From positions 1-34,461 of the IMG/VR virus record IMGVR_UViG_3300031812_000012: a stretch of 34,461 nucleotides of DNA; one strand, given 5' to 3'. Position numbers and translations under genes: made by a program. The stretch's first letter is position 1; each line of letters opens with the position of its first letter. The notes beneath the pieces were generated by a model. That model was given only the letters and a program-made list of their open reading frames with translations, was not told the DNA's origin and made no database searches. This stretch comes from a virus. This document shows, in pieces, positions 23,250 to 30,018 of this stretch.

Positions 23250-23335
23250 CGTAAGTCGTTGAGCATCAACGCTTGTGGCAGGTTATGGCAGGTTTGTGGC
23301 AGGTTGCCACCCGCGTAAGTCATTGAGCATCAACG
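23250..23335. repeat. Duplicated block with CGTTGA-GCA-TCAACG palindrome
   Basis: The segment gcgtaagtcRttgagcatc followed by aacg occurs at 23250-23272 and again at 23313-23335, 63 bp apart, differing at one base. Each is followed by TGGCAGGTT units. The first copy contains a perfect palindrome, CGTTGA GCA TCAACG (23257-23271); in the second one arm base is changed (ATTGA). The six half-turn spacing (63 bp) would put a bound dimer on the same face of DNA. It is likely a protein-binding site tied to the iteron array. Confidence 0.7.
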
Positions 23336-23367
23336 GTTATGGCAGGTTGTGGCAAGTATGGCAGGTT
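23276..23367 (+). repeat. Forward iteron cluster, six TGGCAGGTT units
   Basis: Units start at 23276, 23286, 23297, 23340, 23350 (variant TGGCAAGTA) and 23359. Spacing is mostly 10-11 bp, one helical turn, as for protein-binding iterons. They form two triplets, each following a copy of the palindrome block. Confidence 0.8.
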
Positions 23368-23447
23368 TTTCGAAAACTTTTTTATACGCGCGCCTCTTAT
23401 CACAAGGTGCTAGTGCTCTGTTTTAATTTTTCTACATACAGTTTTAT
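23368..23447. other. AT-rich core between opposed iteron clusters; candidate origin
   Basis: This 80-bp segment contains TTTTTCGAAAAC, TTTTTTATAC and TTTTAATTTTTCTAC tracts and is much more AT-rich than its surroundings. Iterons beside an easily melted tract are the classical layout of a replication origin. The phage has its own primase-helicase, so an origin is needed. A divergent promoter region is the alternative. Confidence 0.45.
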
Positions 23448-23539
23448 AACCTGCCAAACCTGCCATAACCTGCCATAAAGCCTAAGAATCAAGGGGTTAC
23501 AAAGAAACACAACCTGCCATAACCTGCCACAACTTGCCA
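23448..23539 (-). repeat. Reverse iteron cluster, six AACCTGCCA units
   Basis: The complement of the forward unit occurs at 23448, 23457, 23467, 23511, 23521 and 23531 (variant AACTTGCCA). Together with the forward cluster it makes a near mirror image, six and six, around the AT-rich core. Confidence 0.8.
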
Positions 23540-23754
23540 TTGCATGGAAATTTGAAAGCAGAATGCGATTTTTTCCACACAGGCTTGAATTTTTAAGGTT
23601 CGATAACGTTAACAGTCAGCACAGACTTGCACTTTCTTCGCGTCTGCCAGCCGCGAAAAGGCGTTTTCGGCTAATACAAGTGCCGCGTTGTATAAGGCGG
23701 CCTGATTTAAAGGCAAAATTTGGGCCTTGAAGGGCCCTTAAACATTTTTCCAAA

Positions 23755-23781
23755 AACCTGCCAAACCTGCCAAACCTGCCA
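23755..23781 (-). repeat. Outlying reverse iterons, three contiguous AACCTGCCA units
   Basis: Three exact 9-bp units at 23755, 23764 and 23773 follow each other without spacers, about 215 bp right of the main cluster. The 9-bp period differs from the 10-11 bp spacing elsewhere. Confidence 0.8.
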
Positions 23782-24421
23782 TGAATGGCTGCCAGAAGCA
23801 TGTTGCTGGCGGTGCCTTGCCGCCTGTAGGCGGTAAGGCTGCACCAAGCGTTGCGATGGCGGGGCCAGGACCTCTATTGGGCCTATCGAGGCACGTTGAC
23901 CGCACTGCGAGAGCAAGTCGCCGCCGCCGCACCACATGTAAGCATGGTCCGTGCCAACAGCATCCTGTAACGAGCTAAAACTTGCCAAAAAAGCGGCTTT
24001 TGCGTTTTGAACGGCCTCGGCGCCCCGCCGGTGCGGCCTGTTTCCGCCAAGAGATTCCTTTCCCGCGCTGTTGTCGGACTTCTTTACGCGGCCGGAGGGA
24101 TTGGGAAGCTTTTCCGACGGTTTTGGGGCTGGTGTCGGCTGGTCTTACACGTTGGGCTCGGAATGTAAAGTCCTCGAGACTGACGACTTTGCGGAGCGCT
24201 GGATTGATCCCAAGCGGACGTTTTATCGGGCTCCAAGCTTGCTAGTAAACCGGTCGACCTGGATCGGCCTTGCGGCGCTGCGCGGGGCCCGCTCCTGGCG
24301 GATGTTAGACGCAAGCATGCTGCCCATTGCGCGCGCTAATCACATGTACCAACACCCTCTGGATCACGCGGGCTAATACACCGAGCGCGATTAGCTGACT
24401 CAATGCGTCGCGGCAGAGCGC

Positions 24422-24444
24422 ATGATTGAAGCAGGCTTAATCAT
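24422..24444. repeat. Imperfect inverted repeat beside the terminator
   Basis: ATGATT(g)AAG and CTTAATCAT form a hairpin with a 4-nt loop and one bulged G. It may be an operator or a processing hairpin; there is no further evidence. Confidence 0.3.
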
Positions 24445-24474
24445 CATGATGCAGCCGGCTAATATATCTTGTGC

Positions 24475-24504
24475 AAAAAGAACCCCCGGCAGTTTTGCCG
24501 GGGG
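24475..24504 (-). terminator. Intrinsic terminator of the MoxR-vWA operon
   Basis: Stem CCCCCGGCA / TGCCGGGGG (24483-24491 and 24496-24504, 9 perfect pairs) has loop GTTT. Read leftward it is followed by TTCTTTTT. It lies 38 bp after the last small gene. This is the clearest terminator in the window and isolates the accessory operon from the late genes. Confidence 0.88.
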
Positions 24505-24542
24505 CGTGCGGGCTTTAATATTGGGGGTAGCCCAACTTGCAG

Positions 24543-24764
24543 CTAACTCAACTTATCGCGCGGGACCACCACGTACGGCTTCGCGAAGGCGTACAGCTCG
24601 TATTCGGCCCCCGCGGTGGGAACGGCGCGGACTCCGGAACAGAAAACAAGGGTAAGCTTGTCTTGAGGAGTTTTCTCCTGTGGACAGATACTAATGTGTT
24701 TTTCACCCAGTCGGATCCTGCGGCTGCACATCGGGCTCTGCGGGGCGAGTCTGTGTACTTTCAT
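24543..24764 (-). CDS. Small paralog E of the five-member family
   Basis: This 73-aa protein is the last gene of the accessory operon. It matches the shared pattern: MKV start; S-x2-I17-x-L19-x4-I24 (block 1, with Ser instead of the Gly of the other four); G44-x10-YEL; nine residues; then VP near the end (KPYVVVPRDKLS). It aligns to paralog D without gaps (shared PQ at 28-29, G44, YEL, KP, VVVP, DK), so D and E are the closest pair. It is probably a small beta-rich domain; no enzyme motif, signal or membrane segment is present. The start overlaps D by ATGA (24761-24764) without a good ribosome-binding site, which suggests translation by re-initiation. The family is unknown to me. Confidence 0.8.
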   Translation of the reverse strand: MKVHRLAPQSPMCSRRIRLGEKHISICPQEKTPQDKLTLVFCSGVRAVPTAGAEYELYAFAKPYVVVPRDKLS

Positions 24765-24988
24765 AGACCAAGAAACTTGTCATGAGGGACCACAACGCGG
24801 GGTTTATCGAAGCACCAGAGCTCGTATTCGTATACCTCTTTGGTGCGTTCAACCTCACCAGACCATAGAATGTTGGTGAGCGTGTTCCAGGATGGAATCC
24901 GCTGCGGTAAAATCCAAACGGCTCCTTTCCACACTTGGATCCGATCTCCTCCGACCGGTTTGTAGGGATCGTGGGGTAGTATTTTCAT
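24761..24988 (-). CDS. Small paralog D of the five-member family
   Basis: This 75-aa protein has the block 1 motif G14-x2-I17-x-V19-x4-V24, then PQ (28-29), G44, a 10-residue gap, YEL, nine residues and VP (KPRVVVPHDKFLGL). The pattern of alternating hydrophobic residues (RIQVWKGAVWIL, LTNILWSG) suggests a small beta sandwich or barrel. It is rich in Trp (5), unlike its sisters, so its surface may bind a partner or ligand. It is ATGA-coupled on both sides. The function is unknown; by operon position it is a likely partner or client of the MoxR-vWA pair. Confidence 0.8.
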   Translation of the reverse strand: MKILPHDPYKPVGGDRIQVWKGAVWILPQRIPSWNTLTNILWSGEVERTKEVYEYELWCFDKPRVVVPHDKFLGL

Positions 24989-25221
24989 GGTTCTTTAAAG
25001 CACTGCGAAGGGACTCGGACGACCATCAATCTCTCCAGTCCGGAAATCAGCGCAAAAGGCCACGCTGACTTAGCTTCCCAAGAGATCCCCTTTTCTGTGA
25101 TAGAACGTGCGCGTGCGGTCCGGCTGTCCCGCGACAGCATGCACCCGACAAAGCATGAGTCGAGAAGCACGTGGGGTCCGGCGAGCACGGCTAATGTAAG
25201 CGTGTGACGTTTGATTTTCAT
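24985..25221 (-). CDS. Small paralog C of the five-member family
   Basis: This 78-aa protein is the most divergent copy but keeps every anchor: MKI start; G15-x2-V-x-L-x4-V (GPHVLLDSCFV); G45-x10-FAL; then VP after 11 residues rather than nine (MVVRVPSQCF). The ATG at 25221 is preferred over longer in-frame starts because it overlaps paralog B as ATGA (25218-25221) and begins MKI like its sisters. It is basic in the middle (RDSRTARARS). No known domain is evident. Confidence 0.78.
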   Translation of the reverse strand: MKIKRHTLTLAVLAGPHVLLDSCFVGCMLSRDSRTARARSITEKGISWEAKSAWPFALISGLERLMVVRVPSQCFKEP

Positions 25222-25445
25222 AGCTGGACGCAAGCCGGGACGCGGGCGACGAGCCTGGGGCAGGCTTCGAGAGCATAAAGAAAATGACGTGTGGATTTCA
25301 TTTTGTGTCCATCTGGGAAAAAACACGACACATTCCGCTGCACCAAACACGCGGGGCGCTCAGAAAAGACTCCATTTGCATCAAGCATAAGCGCGTGACC
25401 ACACATCACGAGCTCAGGATTGCTGCTGTTGATCGTGATTTTCAT
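25218..25445 (-). CDS. Small paralog B of the five-member family
   Basis: This 75-aa protein begins MKITINSSNPELVMCG. It has block 1 G16-x2-L-x-L-x4-V (GHALMLDANGV), then FFPDG46, a 10-residue gap, YAL, nine residues and VP (RVPACVQL). It pairs most closely with paralog A (DG, FAL/YAL, PR, VP, ending VQL/VQVL). It has five cysteines in 75 residues. The start is fixed by the ATGA overlap at 25442-25445; a longer frame upstream lies wholly inside paralog A. Function unknown. Confidence 0.8.
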   Translation of the reverse strand: MKITINSSNPELVMCGHALMLDANGVFSERPACLVQRNVSCFFPDGHKMKSTRHFLYALEACPRLVARVPACVQL

Positions 25446-25660
25446 AGTACCTGGACATCCCTTGGGACCTGGGCTGTCGGTCGCGGATCGAGTGACAGCG
25501 CAAAGGGTACATTTTTTTCGGCTGTCCGCTTCACACCGTCGTGTGAAAAGCAGACCACGACACTCGGAAAGACGATCCCCACCTCGACACCTGTCGGCTC
25601 GAGTGTGATGTCGGAACCGAACATTCGTTCGGTTGGAGGTGAACATTTGAGGAGTTTCAT
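25442..25660 (-). CDS. Small paralog A of the five-member family
   Basis: This 72-aa protein is the first of the small genes, coupled to the vWA gene by ATGA (25657-25660). It shows G15-x2-I-x-L-x4-V (GSDITLEPTGV), FSHDG42, a 10-residue gap, FAL, nine residues and VP (QVPRDVQVL). The middle is strongly strand-like (EVGIVFPSVVVCF). It starts MKL like all its sisters, and the junction CTATGAAA is shared with three of the others. No function is recognised. The direct link to vWA translation suggests matched expression. Confidence 0.8.
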   Translation of the reverse strand: MKLLKCSPPTERMFGSDITLEPTGVEVGIVFPSVVVCFSHDGVKRTAEKNVPFALSLDPRPTAQVPRDVQVL

Positions 25661-26760
25661 AGCTCGATGATCACTTTGGGTGTACCCGCGGGGACTGATT
25701 GTTCTGAGTAATCTCCCACGAGCACGGCTATCCAGGGGACATGGATCTGGTTCAAGACCTCCGGATCCGAGAGCCGGAAGTCGGAAATGACCACGATCGC
25801 GGCCGCATCCCGCACAAGTTGGAGCGCGGGACCGATCCGGGTATCGGACGAGTCGATCGACGGAAGGTCGCGGCCGCGGACTACCGCTGCACCTCCGGCG
25901 AACACGACTACTTCGAGGTCAGCCGCGCGCGCAAGACGATGAGCAAGCCCGTGCAGCGTGGACCAGTGTTTCTGGAGTGAACCAGACACGTCGACTAACA
26001 CAGCTACTTTGATCCGCGGTTCGCGGACCACACCGCGGGTAAGCGGGGTGCGTCCCGGTCGCTTGTAATTGCGGGTGTAACTGAACATCCCCGACCGACC
26101 GGATCGGTACGCACGCTGGGAGAGAACCGCAGCGAGACTGCGAACACGCGCTGCGAGCCCGCGCGGATCGGTTGGGGGGAGCGGCTTCTTAGCCGACTCC
26201 ATCCGCTCGATCTGTTCCCGCGCGCGCTCGACGAATTCACGGTGGACTTTCCGCAGTTCATCGAGCGAGCAGCTTGGATCGTGCCGGAGCTCGTCGGTCT
26301 GATCGGACCGTTGCTGCTGATCGGACTGCTGATCCGAGTGCTGCTGTTGGTCAGACTTACCCCGGCCGATGACCGGGACCAGCTCCGCGCGACTGGGAGT
26401 GTAGTTCTTATCCCAGCCGAACAGATCGAGGGTAATCGGTCTACCCTTCGGTCCGTGCAGGCTTTGGCTAGCGCGGAGCAGCTTTTCGCGCGGTAGGCTG
26501 GCGTTAATGACAGCGTCAGCAACCACGTTGAGTTGCTTGGGTGTGAGCCCGAGTTCGAGCGCGCGGCCGGGGAGACAGTCTCCCGAGAGCGCGTGTTGTA
26601 ACTCGTGCCGGAGAAGCACCACGCGGGTATCCTCCGGCAGTCGGGGATCGAGATTGATTCGATACCCCGACCTGGTCAACTCACAGTAACACTCACCTTG
26701 CTCCCAGGTGAGTCGCACCCCGAGCCGGTCGAGCAAGCGAGACCATTCAGGAGGGATCAT
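25657..26760 (-). CDS. Metallopeptidase-like/vWA fusion protein, MoxR partner
   Basis: This 367-aa protein resembles the DUF2201-type group. Residues 1-120 hold a zincin-like site, H52-E-L-Q-H56, followed by NVVADAVINASL (78-89), whose Asp/Asn residues are typical of this domain. Residues 135-156 are a Ser-Asp-Gln repeat linker. A charged helical region (160-245) follows, then a von Willebrand A domain (248-367) with a complete MIDAS: D257-V-S259-G-S261, T307 and D327. vWA proteins paired with MoxR ATPases bind a target through the metal site and let the ATPase remodel or load it. Both sites look intact. The gene overlaps MoxR by ATGA (26757-26760). It is the likely adaptor between the ATPase and the five small proteins downstream. 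Confidence 0.88.
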   Translation of the reverse strand: MIPPEWSRLLDRLGVRLTWEQGECYCELTRSGYRINLDPRLPEDTRVVLLRHELQHALSGDCLPGRALELGLTPKQLNVVADAVINASLPREKLLRASQSLHGPKGRPITLDLFGWDKNYTPSRAELVPVIGRGKSDQQQHSDQQSDQQQRSDQTDELRHDPSCSLDELRKVHREFVERAREQIERMESAKKPLPPTDPRGLAARVRSLAAVLSQRAYRSGRSGMFSYTRNYKRPGRTPLTRGVVREPRIKVAVLVDVSGSLQKHWSTLHGLAHRLARAADLEVVVFAGGAAVVRGRDLPSIDSSDTRIGPALQLVRDAAAIVVISDFRLSDPEVLNQIHVPWIAVLVGDYSEQSVPAGTPKVIIEL

Positions 26761-27728
26761 TTGTCGCTCCTCCTGGCAGCGTAAGCCCGCGCGACGCGCA
26801 CGCAGGCCTCCTTGAATTTTTCAATGATGACCTCTTCCGGTTCGTCACCGCAGAGCTGGCCTGCAGCGGCGACGGCTTCATATTGCCGGTGCAAAGCCCG
26901 GCTGACGAGATCCGGGTCACCCTCGATGAAGAGGGTGGCTAGCGCCTCAGCCCACTTTTGGGCCGGTCCGTGGACAGCGAGCTCTGGGAGCCGAGCCGCG
27001 GCAACGTCAGCGGTAAGCCCCAGCTCGTCCGATTGGAGCGGATTCTCGCTCAGTTTCGCAAGAATCCAGTCCGCGACGCGCGGACCGCAGATACCGCGGA
27101 TGACTAACTCCGGATCCGCACCGGAGCGGATGAGCCGCAGCGCGCAATCGAGCTGCCGCACGCTGGGTTTTTCGAGGACCGGCGGGGCCGGAGCTACCTC
27201 ATCCTTTGCTAACTCAGCCACCCACGGCAGCCGAGTTAGGTTGGCCAGCCGCTCGTAGCCATCAGCGGCCGAGACCGGAATGAAGATGAGCCGCGCGGCC
27301 AGCGCGCGGAGAGTTTCGTCACTCAGCCAGAGGTCGCGGTCGACGGGCTGCATAGCTCCGATAACAATTGTCTCGGGATGCAGCCGCACACCGCGGACCT
27401 CCAGGTCCCAAATCAGGGTCAGGGTAGCCGCGACCACCTCGGGCCGCGGCTTGTCCAGTTCGTCCAAGAACAGCACGTGCGGCCGTTCCGCAGCAGCCCG
27501 CACCCAGTCGGGGAGAGCCCAGAAGGTCTCCCGCCGGACGACGCGTGGAAGCCCGAGCAGGTCCTCGGGCAGCATGGTCTGGAGCAACAAGGTAATGACC
27601 GGCCGATCAAGCGCGGCCGCGAGTTGCCGGACCCGGGCTGTCTTTCCACAGCCGGTGGGCCCGATGAAGCAGGGTCGTAAATTGTGTGACCCTGCGGTGA
27701 GGGTGACTAACTTCACTAGTGTGTTCAT
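26757..27728 (-). CDS. MoxR-family AAA+ ATPase
   Basis: This 323-aa AAA+ ATPase of the MoxR type has Walker A GPTGCGKT (about 23-30), the family stretch QTMLPEDLLGLPRVV, Walker B VLFLDELDK (about 84-92), sensor 1 IGAMQP (about 122-127; usually N-P in relatives) and a helical lid. MoxR ATPases form hexamers and act as chaperones that insert cofactors or remodel partner complexes together with a vWA protein (for example NorQ/NorD, CbbQ/CbbO, RavA/ViaA). The ATG at 27728 begins at the conserved N-terminus; upstream in-frame starts would include the operator-like repeats. The ribosome-binding site is weak. It is the first gene of a seven-gene ATGA-coupled operon. Confidence 0.9.
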   Translation of the reverse strand: MNTLVKLVTLTAGSHNLRPCFIGPTGCGKTARVRQLAAALDRPVITLLLQTMLPEDLLGLPRVVRRETFWALPDWVRAAAERPHVLFLDELDKPRPEVVAATLTLIWDLEVRGVRLHPETIVIGAMQPVDRDLWLSDETLRALAARLIFIPVSAADGYERLANLTRLPWVAELAKDEVAPAPPVLEKPSVRQLDCALRLIRSGADPELVIRGICGPRVADWILAKLSENPLQSDELGLTADVAAARLPELAVHGPAQKWAEALATLFIEGDPDLVSRALHRQYEAVAAAGQLCGDEPEEVIIEKFKEACVRVARAYAARRSDK

Positions 27729-27764
27729 AGTGGTGGTGTGTTTCACCTCAATTCGTCGAGCAGA

Positions 27765-27790
27765 GTTAGTCGACTTAGTAGTTAGTCGAC
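27765..27790. promoter_or_regulatory. Operator-like direct repeat upstream of MoxR
   Basis: GTTAGTCGAC occurs at 27765-27774 and 27781-27790, 16 bp apart, each containing the palindrome GTCGAC. It lies 37-62 bp upstream of the MoxR ATG, where a leftward promoter should be. It is likely a regulator site; the regulator is not identified. Confidence 0.5.
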
Positions 27791-27933
27791 CATTCTTACT
27801 CGTCCAGGGAGTCCCACGAGGAGGGTGAGGTGATACTCCCCTTCCCACGACTTACTCCTCCGGGTGTTGCCGCCCACCCGCCCCGGTTCCACCCCGGGTG
27901 TGGTAAGTCGTAAGCCGCCCGCTCTGGAGCTGT

Positions 27934-27945
27934 CGCGCGCGCGCG
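27934..27945. repeat. (CG)6 tract
   Basis: This uninterrupted alternating CG run of 12 bp can adopt Z-DNA under negative supercoiling. It is one of two such tracts in this gene-free region. Confidence 0.7.
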
Positions 27946-28182
27946 GGAGAGCATCGGTGAGACCGCACGCGGTGCGCCGCGGAATCCACTCGGTCCGCGG
28001 ACCGGGGTGGGCTTTCTGCGGTCGCCCACTGCCGCCGGCCGTCAGGCTGGCCGCCCGCCACCGGGAACGCGGGGTCCCGGCTCCCAGGGATGCACCCAGG
28101 GGGATACGAGGGATGGGGAATCCCTCGCTCCACCGACATGGTCTCAGATCCACCGATCCGATCAAATTCCTGGGATCCCCCT

Positions 28183-28196
28183 CGCGCGCGCGCGCG
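28183..28196. repeat. (CG)7 tract followed by TATATTC
   Basis: A 14-bp alternating CG run is directly followed by TATATTCTTTCTTG. It is a potential Z-DNA/structural element next to a melt-prone stretch. Confidence 0.7.
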
Positions 28197-28822
28197 TATA
28201 TTCTTTCTTGTTGTCCCGGGATCTTGCGCGTGCTATGTCATGTCTTGGTATGCGGGCTGCATGCAAGACGCCGCCAGCCGGGCCGAAAACGTTAACGGCC
28301 GACGCCCCGCTTGCGCCGGCGCGCTTGCGGTATCCAGCCCCCACTCACCCGCCCACGACTGTAAACTTTCCCGACAACCGCCGCCGCGGGCCGGATTAGC
28401 GCGAACCCCGGAATCCAGCCAACAACAACGGCGCGCATATGGGCCGGCCGTTGCGCGTTTCGCCTGGGAAAATTTTCTGGGGCCAGCAGTAATGATTGGC
28501 TGGCGCAGCATTTTATCCAAAGTGATTCTGAAACGGCCGCATGAGGCATGGGGCGACTGCCCGCGCCGATTCCCGCCAAGGCAGCCACGGCTCGAGCCAT
28601 TAAGCGCGCGGACCGCCGTGAACACCCGCCTCATGAGCCACTCATATCTGCGGCGGCGGAATTGACAAGAAGCCTCGTCGGCGATGCTGACAGGGCGCGT
28701 TGGCATCGCTTCGGCCAATAGCACCCCCCCCGGGGGGTTGTTTCCGCGGGAGAAAATTGGCCGACCGAAATCTTGCACCATCAACTGATAGCACGCAGCA
28801 TGCCAAAAGCGCCATCCGTCGC

Positions 28823-28844
28823 AAATTTTTTCTGAGAAAAATTT
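28823..28844. promoter_or_regulatory. AT inverted repeat / UP-like element
   Basis: AAATTTTT (28823-28830) and AAAAATTT (28837-28844) are perfect inverted arms around TCTGAG. They lie 11 bp upstream of the -35 hexamer of the next promoter, so this may be an operator or an UP element binding RNA polymerase. Confidence 0.5.
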
Positions 28845-28855
28845 CACGTTTCCAA

Positions 28856-28883
28856 TTGACTTTACGCGGCGCTTAGGGATACT
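28856..28883 (+). promoter_or_regulatory. Likely sigma70-type promoter of the replication arm
   Basis: The -35 is TTGACT (28856-28861), the spacer 16 bp and the -10 GATACT (28878-28883). It is about 97 bp upstream of the first replication gene and immediately downstream of A/T tracts. It is the best promoter I can see in the window. Confidence 0.55.
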
Positions 28884-28980
28884 AGGGCCAGGCTGGCGAG
28901 CGCCCACCTCCACGTTGGTGCCAGCTGGGCGCGGGCTCCTCCAAAGGCGCCTGCCCGCGGCGAACGGGCGCATCAAAGCC

Positions 28981-30018
28981 ATGAAAAACCTACCAGAAAT
29001 CAGTTCGATCCAAGCTGTGGGCTCACTCTCTTCTGGTGACCCTATTGACGTTCAGGTGACAACAGCGCGGCGCTACCCGCGCGATGTGGCGGCCGCTCGC
29101 AAGAGGGCCGTCGAAATGGCCACGATTGATCTTGACACCGCGGCCTCATGTATTTGGCAGCGGCCGGTCGGCCGCGACGAAAGCGGCAAGGAGATCGTCG
29201 CCGAGGGCCCGAGTATCCGTGCGGCGGAGATCATTGCCTCTTCGTGGGGCAACCTGCGCTGTGCTTCCAAAATCGATGAGATCGCGGAGACGTACGTTGT
29301 CGCCTCCGCAATGGCGTGGGACTTGGAATCCAATAACGCCATTCGAGTAGAGTGCCGCGAGTCGTGCCTGTACCGCAATGGCAAGCCCTACGATGAGAGG
29401 CTGAAACTGGTTGTCGCCAAGGCTGCGGCCAAAAAGGCTCTCCGGGACGCCATCTTTGCGGTCGTGCCGCAATCGATCAAGCACGCCGTCATGACTGCCT
29501 GCCAGCAGGCAATTGGGCAGGCAGGAGCGGGCAAGGCCGACCCGAAGCGGCTGGCAAAGGCCAAGGCCTGGCTGGCCCAAATTGGCGTCTCCGAAGCGCG
29601 GGCCCTGCGGAGGCTGGGCATCAACTCCTGGGACGAGGCAACTGAAGCGCACATCGGCCGGTTGGCCGCAATCGCTCAGGCCATTGCTGATGAGGAGACA
29701 ACGCCGGACATCGCGTTCCCCCCAGTAGACGAGAATGCCCGCGGGCCAGAACCCGGCGGGCAACCTCCAAGCGCCACGGGAGGCCCGGCAGAGCCCCCTC
29801 CAGCGAACATGAAAGAGGCCAAGGTGAAGCTTATCAGGCTTCACCTTAAAAAACTCAAGGTCACAGAGGCTGAGTGGATTGCCGCGGCATTCCGCTTGGG
29901 CATTCTGCCAACCGAAATGCCCCTCGAGCAGGCGGTGGCAACGTATTGGGACGCCCTGTCTGCACGGGCAATCGATATCGAACGCGAACTGAAGCAGCGT
30001 GCTGGAGGCGGCCAATGA
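28981..30018 (+). CDS. Putative single-strand annealing/recombination protein (345 aa)
   Basis: This protein belongs to a phage family I know by its look (YPRD...A...A..MA..D...A.SC, EGPSIRAAEIIASSWGNLR, then LKLVVAKAAAKKALRDAIFAVVP). Members usually lie beside an exonuclease or recombination genes. Residues about 20-190 form the conserved domain. 195-250 is a helical region like the 'GV....A L G....D' part of these proteins. 255-290 is a Pro-rich linker, and the rest is a helical C-terminal domain. The neighbouring PD-(D/E)XK exonuclease, ATGA-coupled, suggests a Red/RecET-like annealing pair; this is an inference, not a detected RecT motif. The ATG at 28981 lacks a visible ribosome-binding site. 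Confidence 0.6.
   Translation: MKNLPEISSIQAVGSLSSGDPIDVQVTTARRYPRDVAAARKRAVEMATIDLDTAASCIWQRPVGRDESGKEIVAEGPSIRAAEIIASSWGNLRCASKIDEIAETYVVASAMAWDLESNNAIRVECRESCLYRNGKPYDERLKLVVAKAAAKKALRDAIFAVVPQSIKHAVMTACQQAIGQAGAGKADPKRLAKAKAWLAQIGVSEARALRRLGINSWDEATEAHIGRLAAIAQAIADEETTPDIAFPPVDENARGPEPGGQPPSATGGPAEPPPANMKEAKVKLIRLHLKKLKVTEAEWIAAAFRLGILPTEMPLEQAVATYWDALSARAIDIERELKQRAGGGQ

Larger units (their letters stand above)
22974..24542. other. 1.57-kb gene-free control region with repeat array
   Basis: I find no convincing gene here. 23250-23335 holds a duplicated palindrome block and 23276-23781 an array of 15 TGGCAGGTT units in both orientations around an AT-rich core. A terminator for the accessory operon lies at 24475-24504. 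The region lies upstream of the late operon and must hold its promoter, though I see no clean consensus pair. 23800-24420 has open frames but no ribosome-binding sites or protein-like pattern that I trust. Confidence 0.75.
27729..28980. other. 1.25-kb gene-free region between divergent operons
   Basis: This is GC-rich DNA between the leftward MoxR operon and the rightward replication arm. It has direct repeats at 27765-27790, two alternating CG tracts (27934-27945 and 28183-28196), a C8G6 palindrome (28724-28737), an AT inverted repeat (28823-28844) and a likely promoter (28856-28883). Several open frames cross it on both strands, but none has a good start, known pattern or conserved look. 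A diverged regulator gene cannot be excluded. Confidence 0.65.

Noticed and set aside
23276-23781. CRISPR array
   Set aside because: Units are only 9 bp, occur in both orientations and have spacers of 0-43 bp. There is no cas1 or cas2; the Cas4-like protein is a phage exonuclease.
23275-23800. Genes encoding repetitive WQVWQV or LAGLAG peptides
   Set aside because: These frames are simply translations of the 9-bp repeats, occur on both strands and lack ribosome-binding sites.
24071-24376. Possible 101-aa rightward gene (contains WSYTLGSE, RWIDPKRTFY)
   Set aside because: It starts at TTG, has no ribosome-binding site, no neighbours on that strand and no domain. Parts look protein-like, so it is worth a conservation check but is not annotated.
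27852-28300. Several open frames on both strands in the control region
   Set aside because: High GC creates long stop-free frames. None has a plausible start site or known pattern, and they are Pro/Arg/Gly-rich in all frames.
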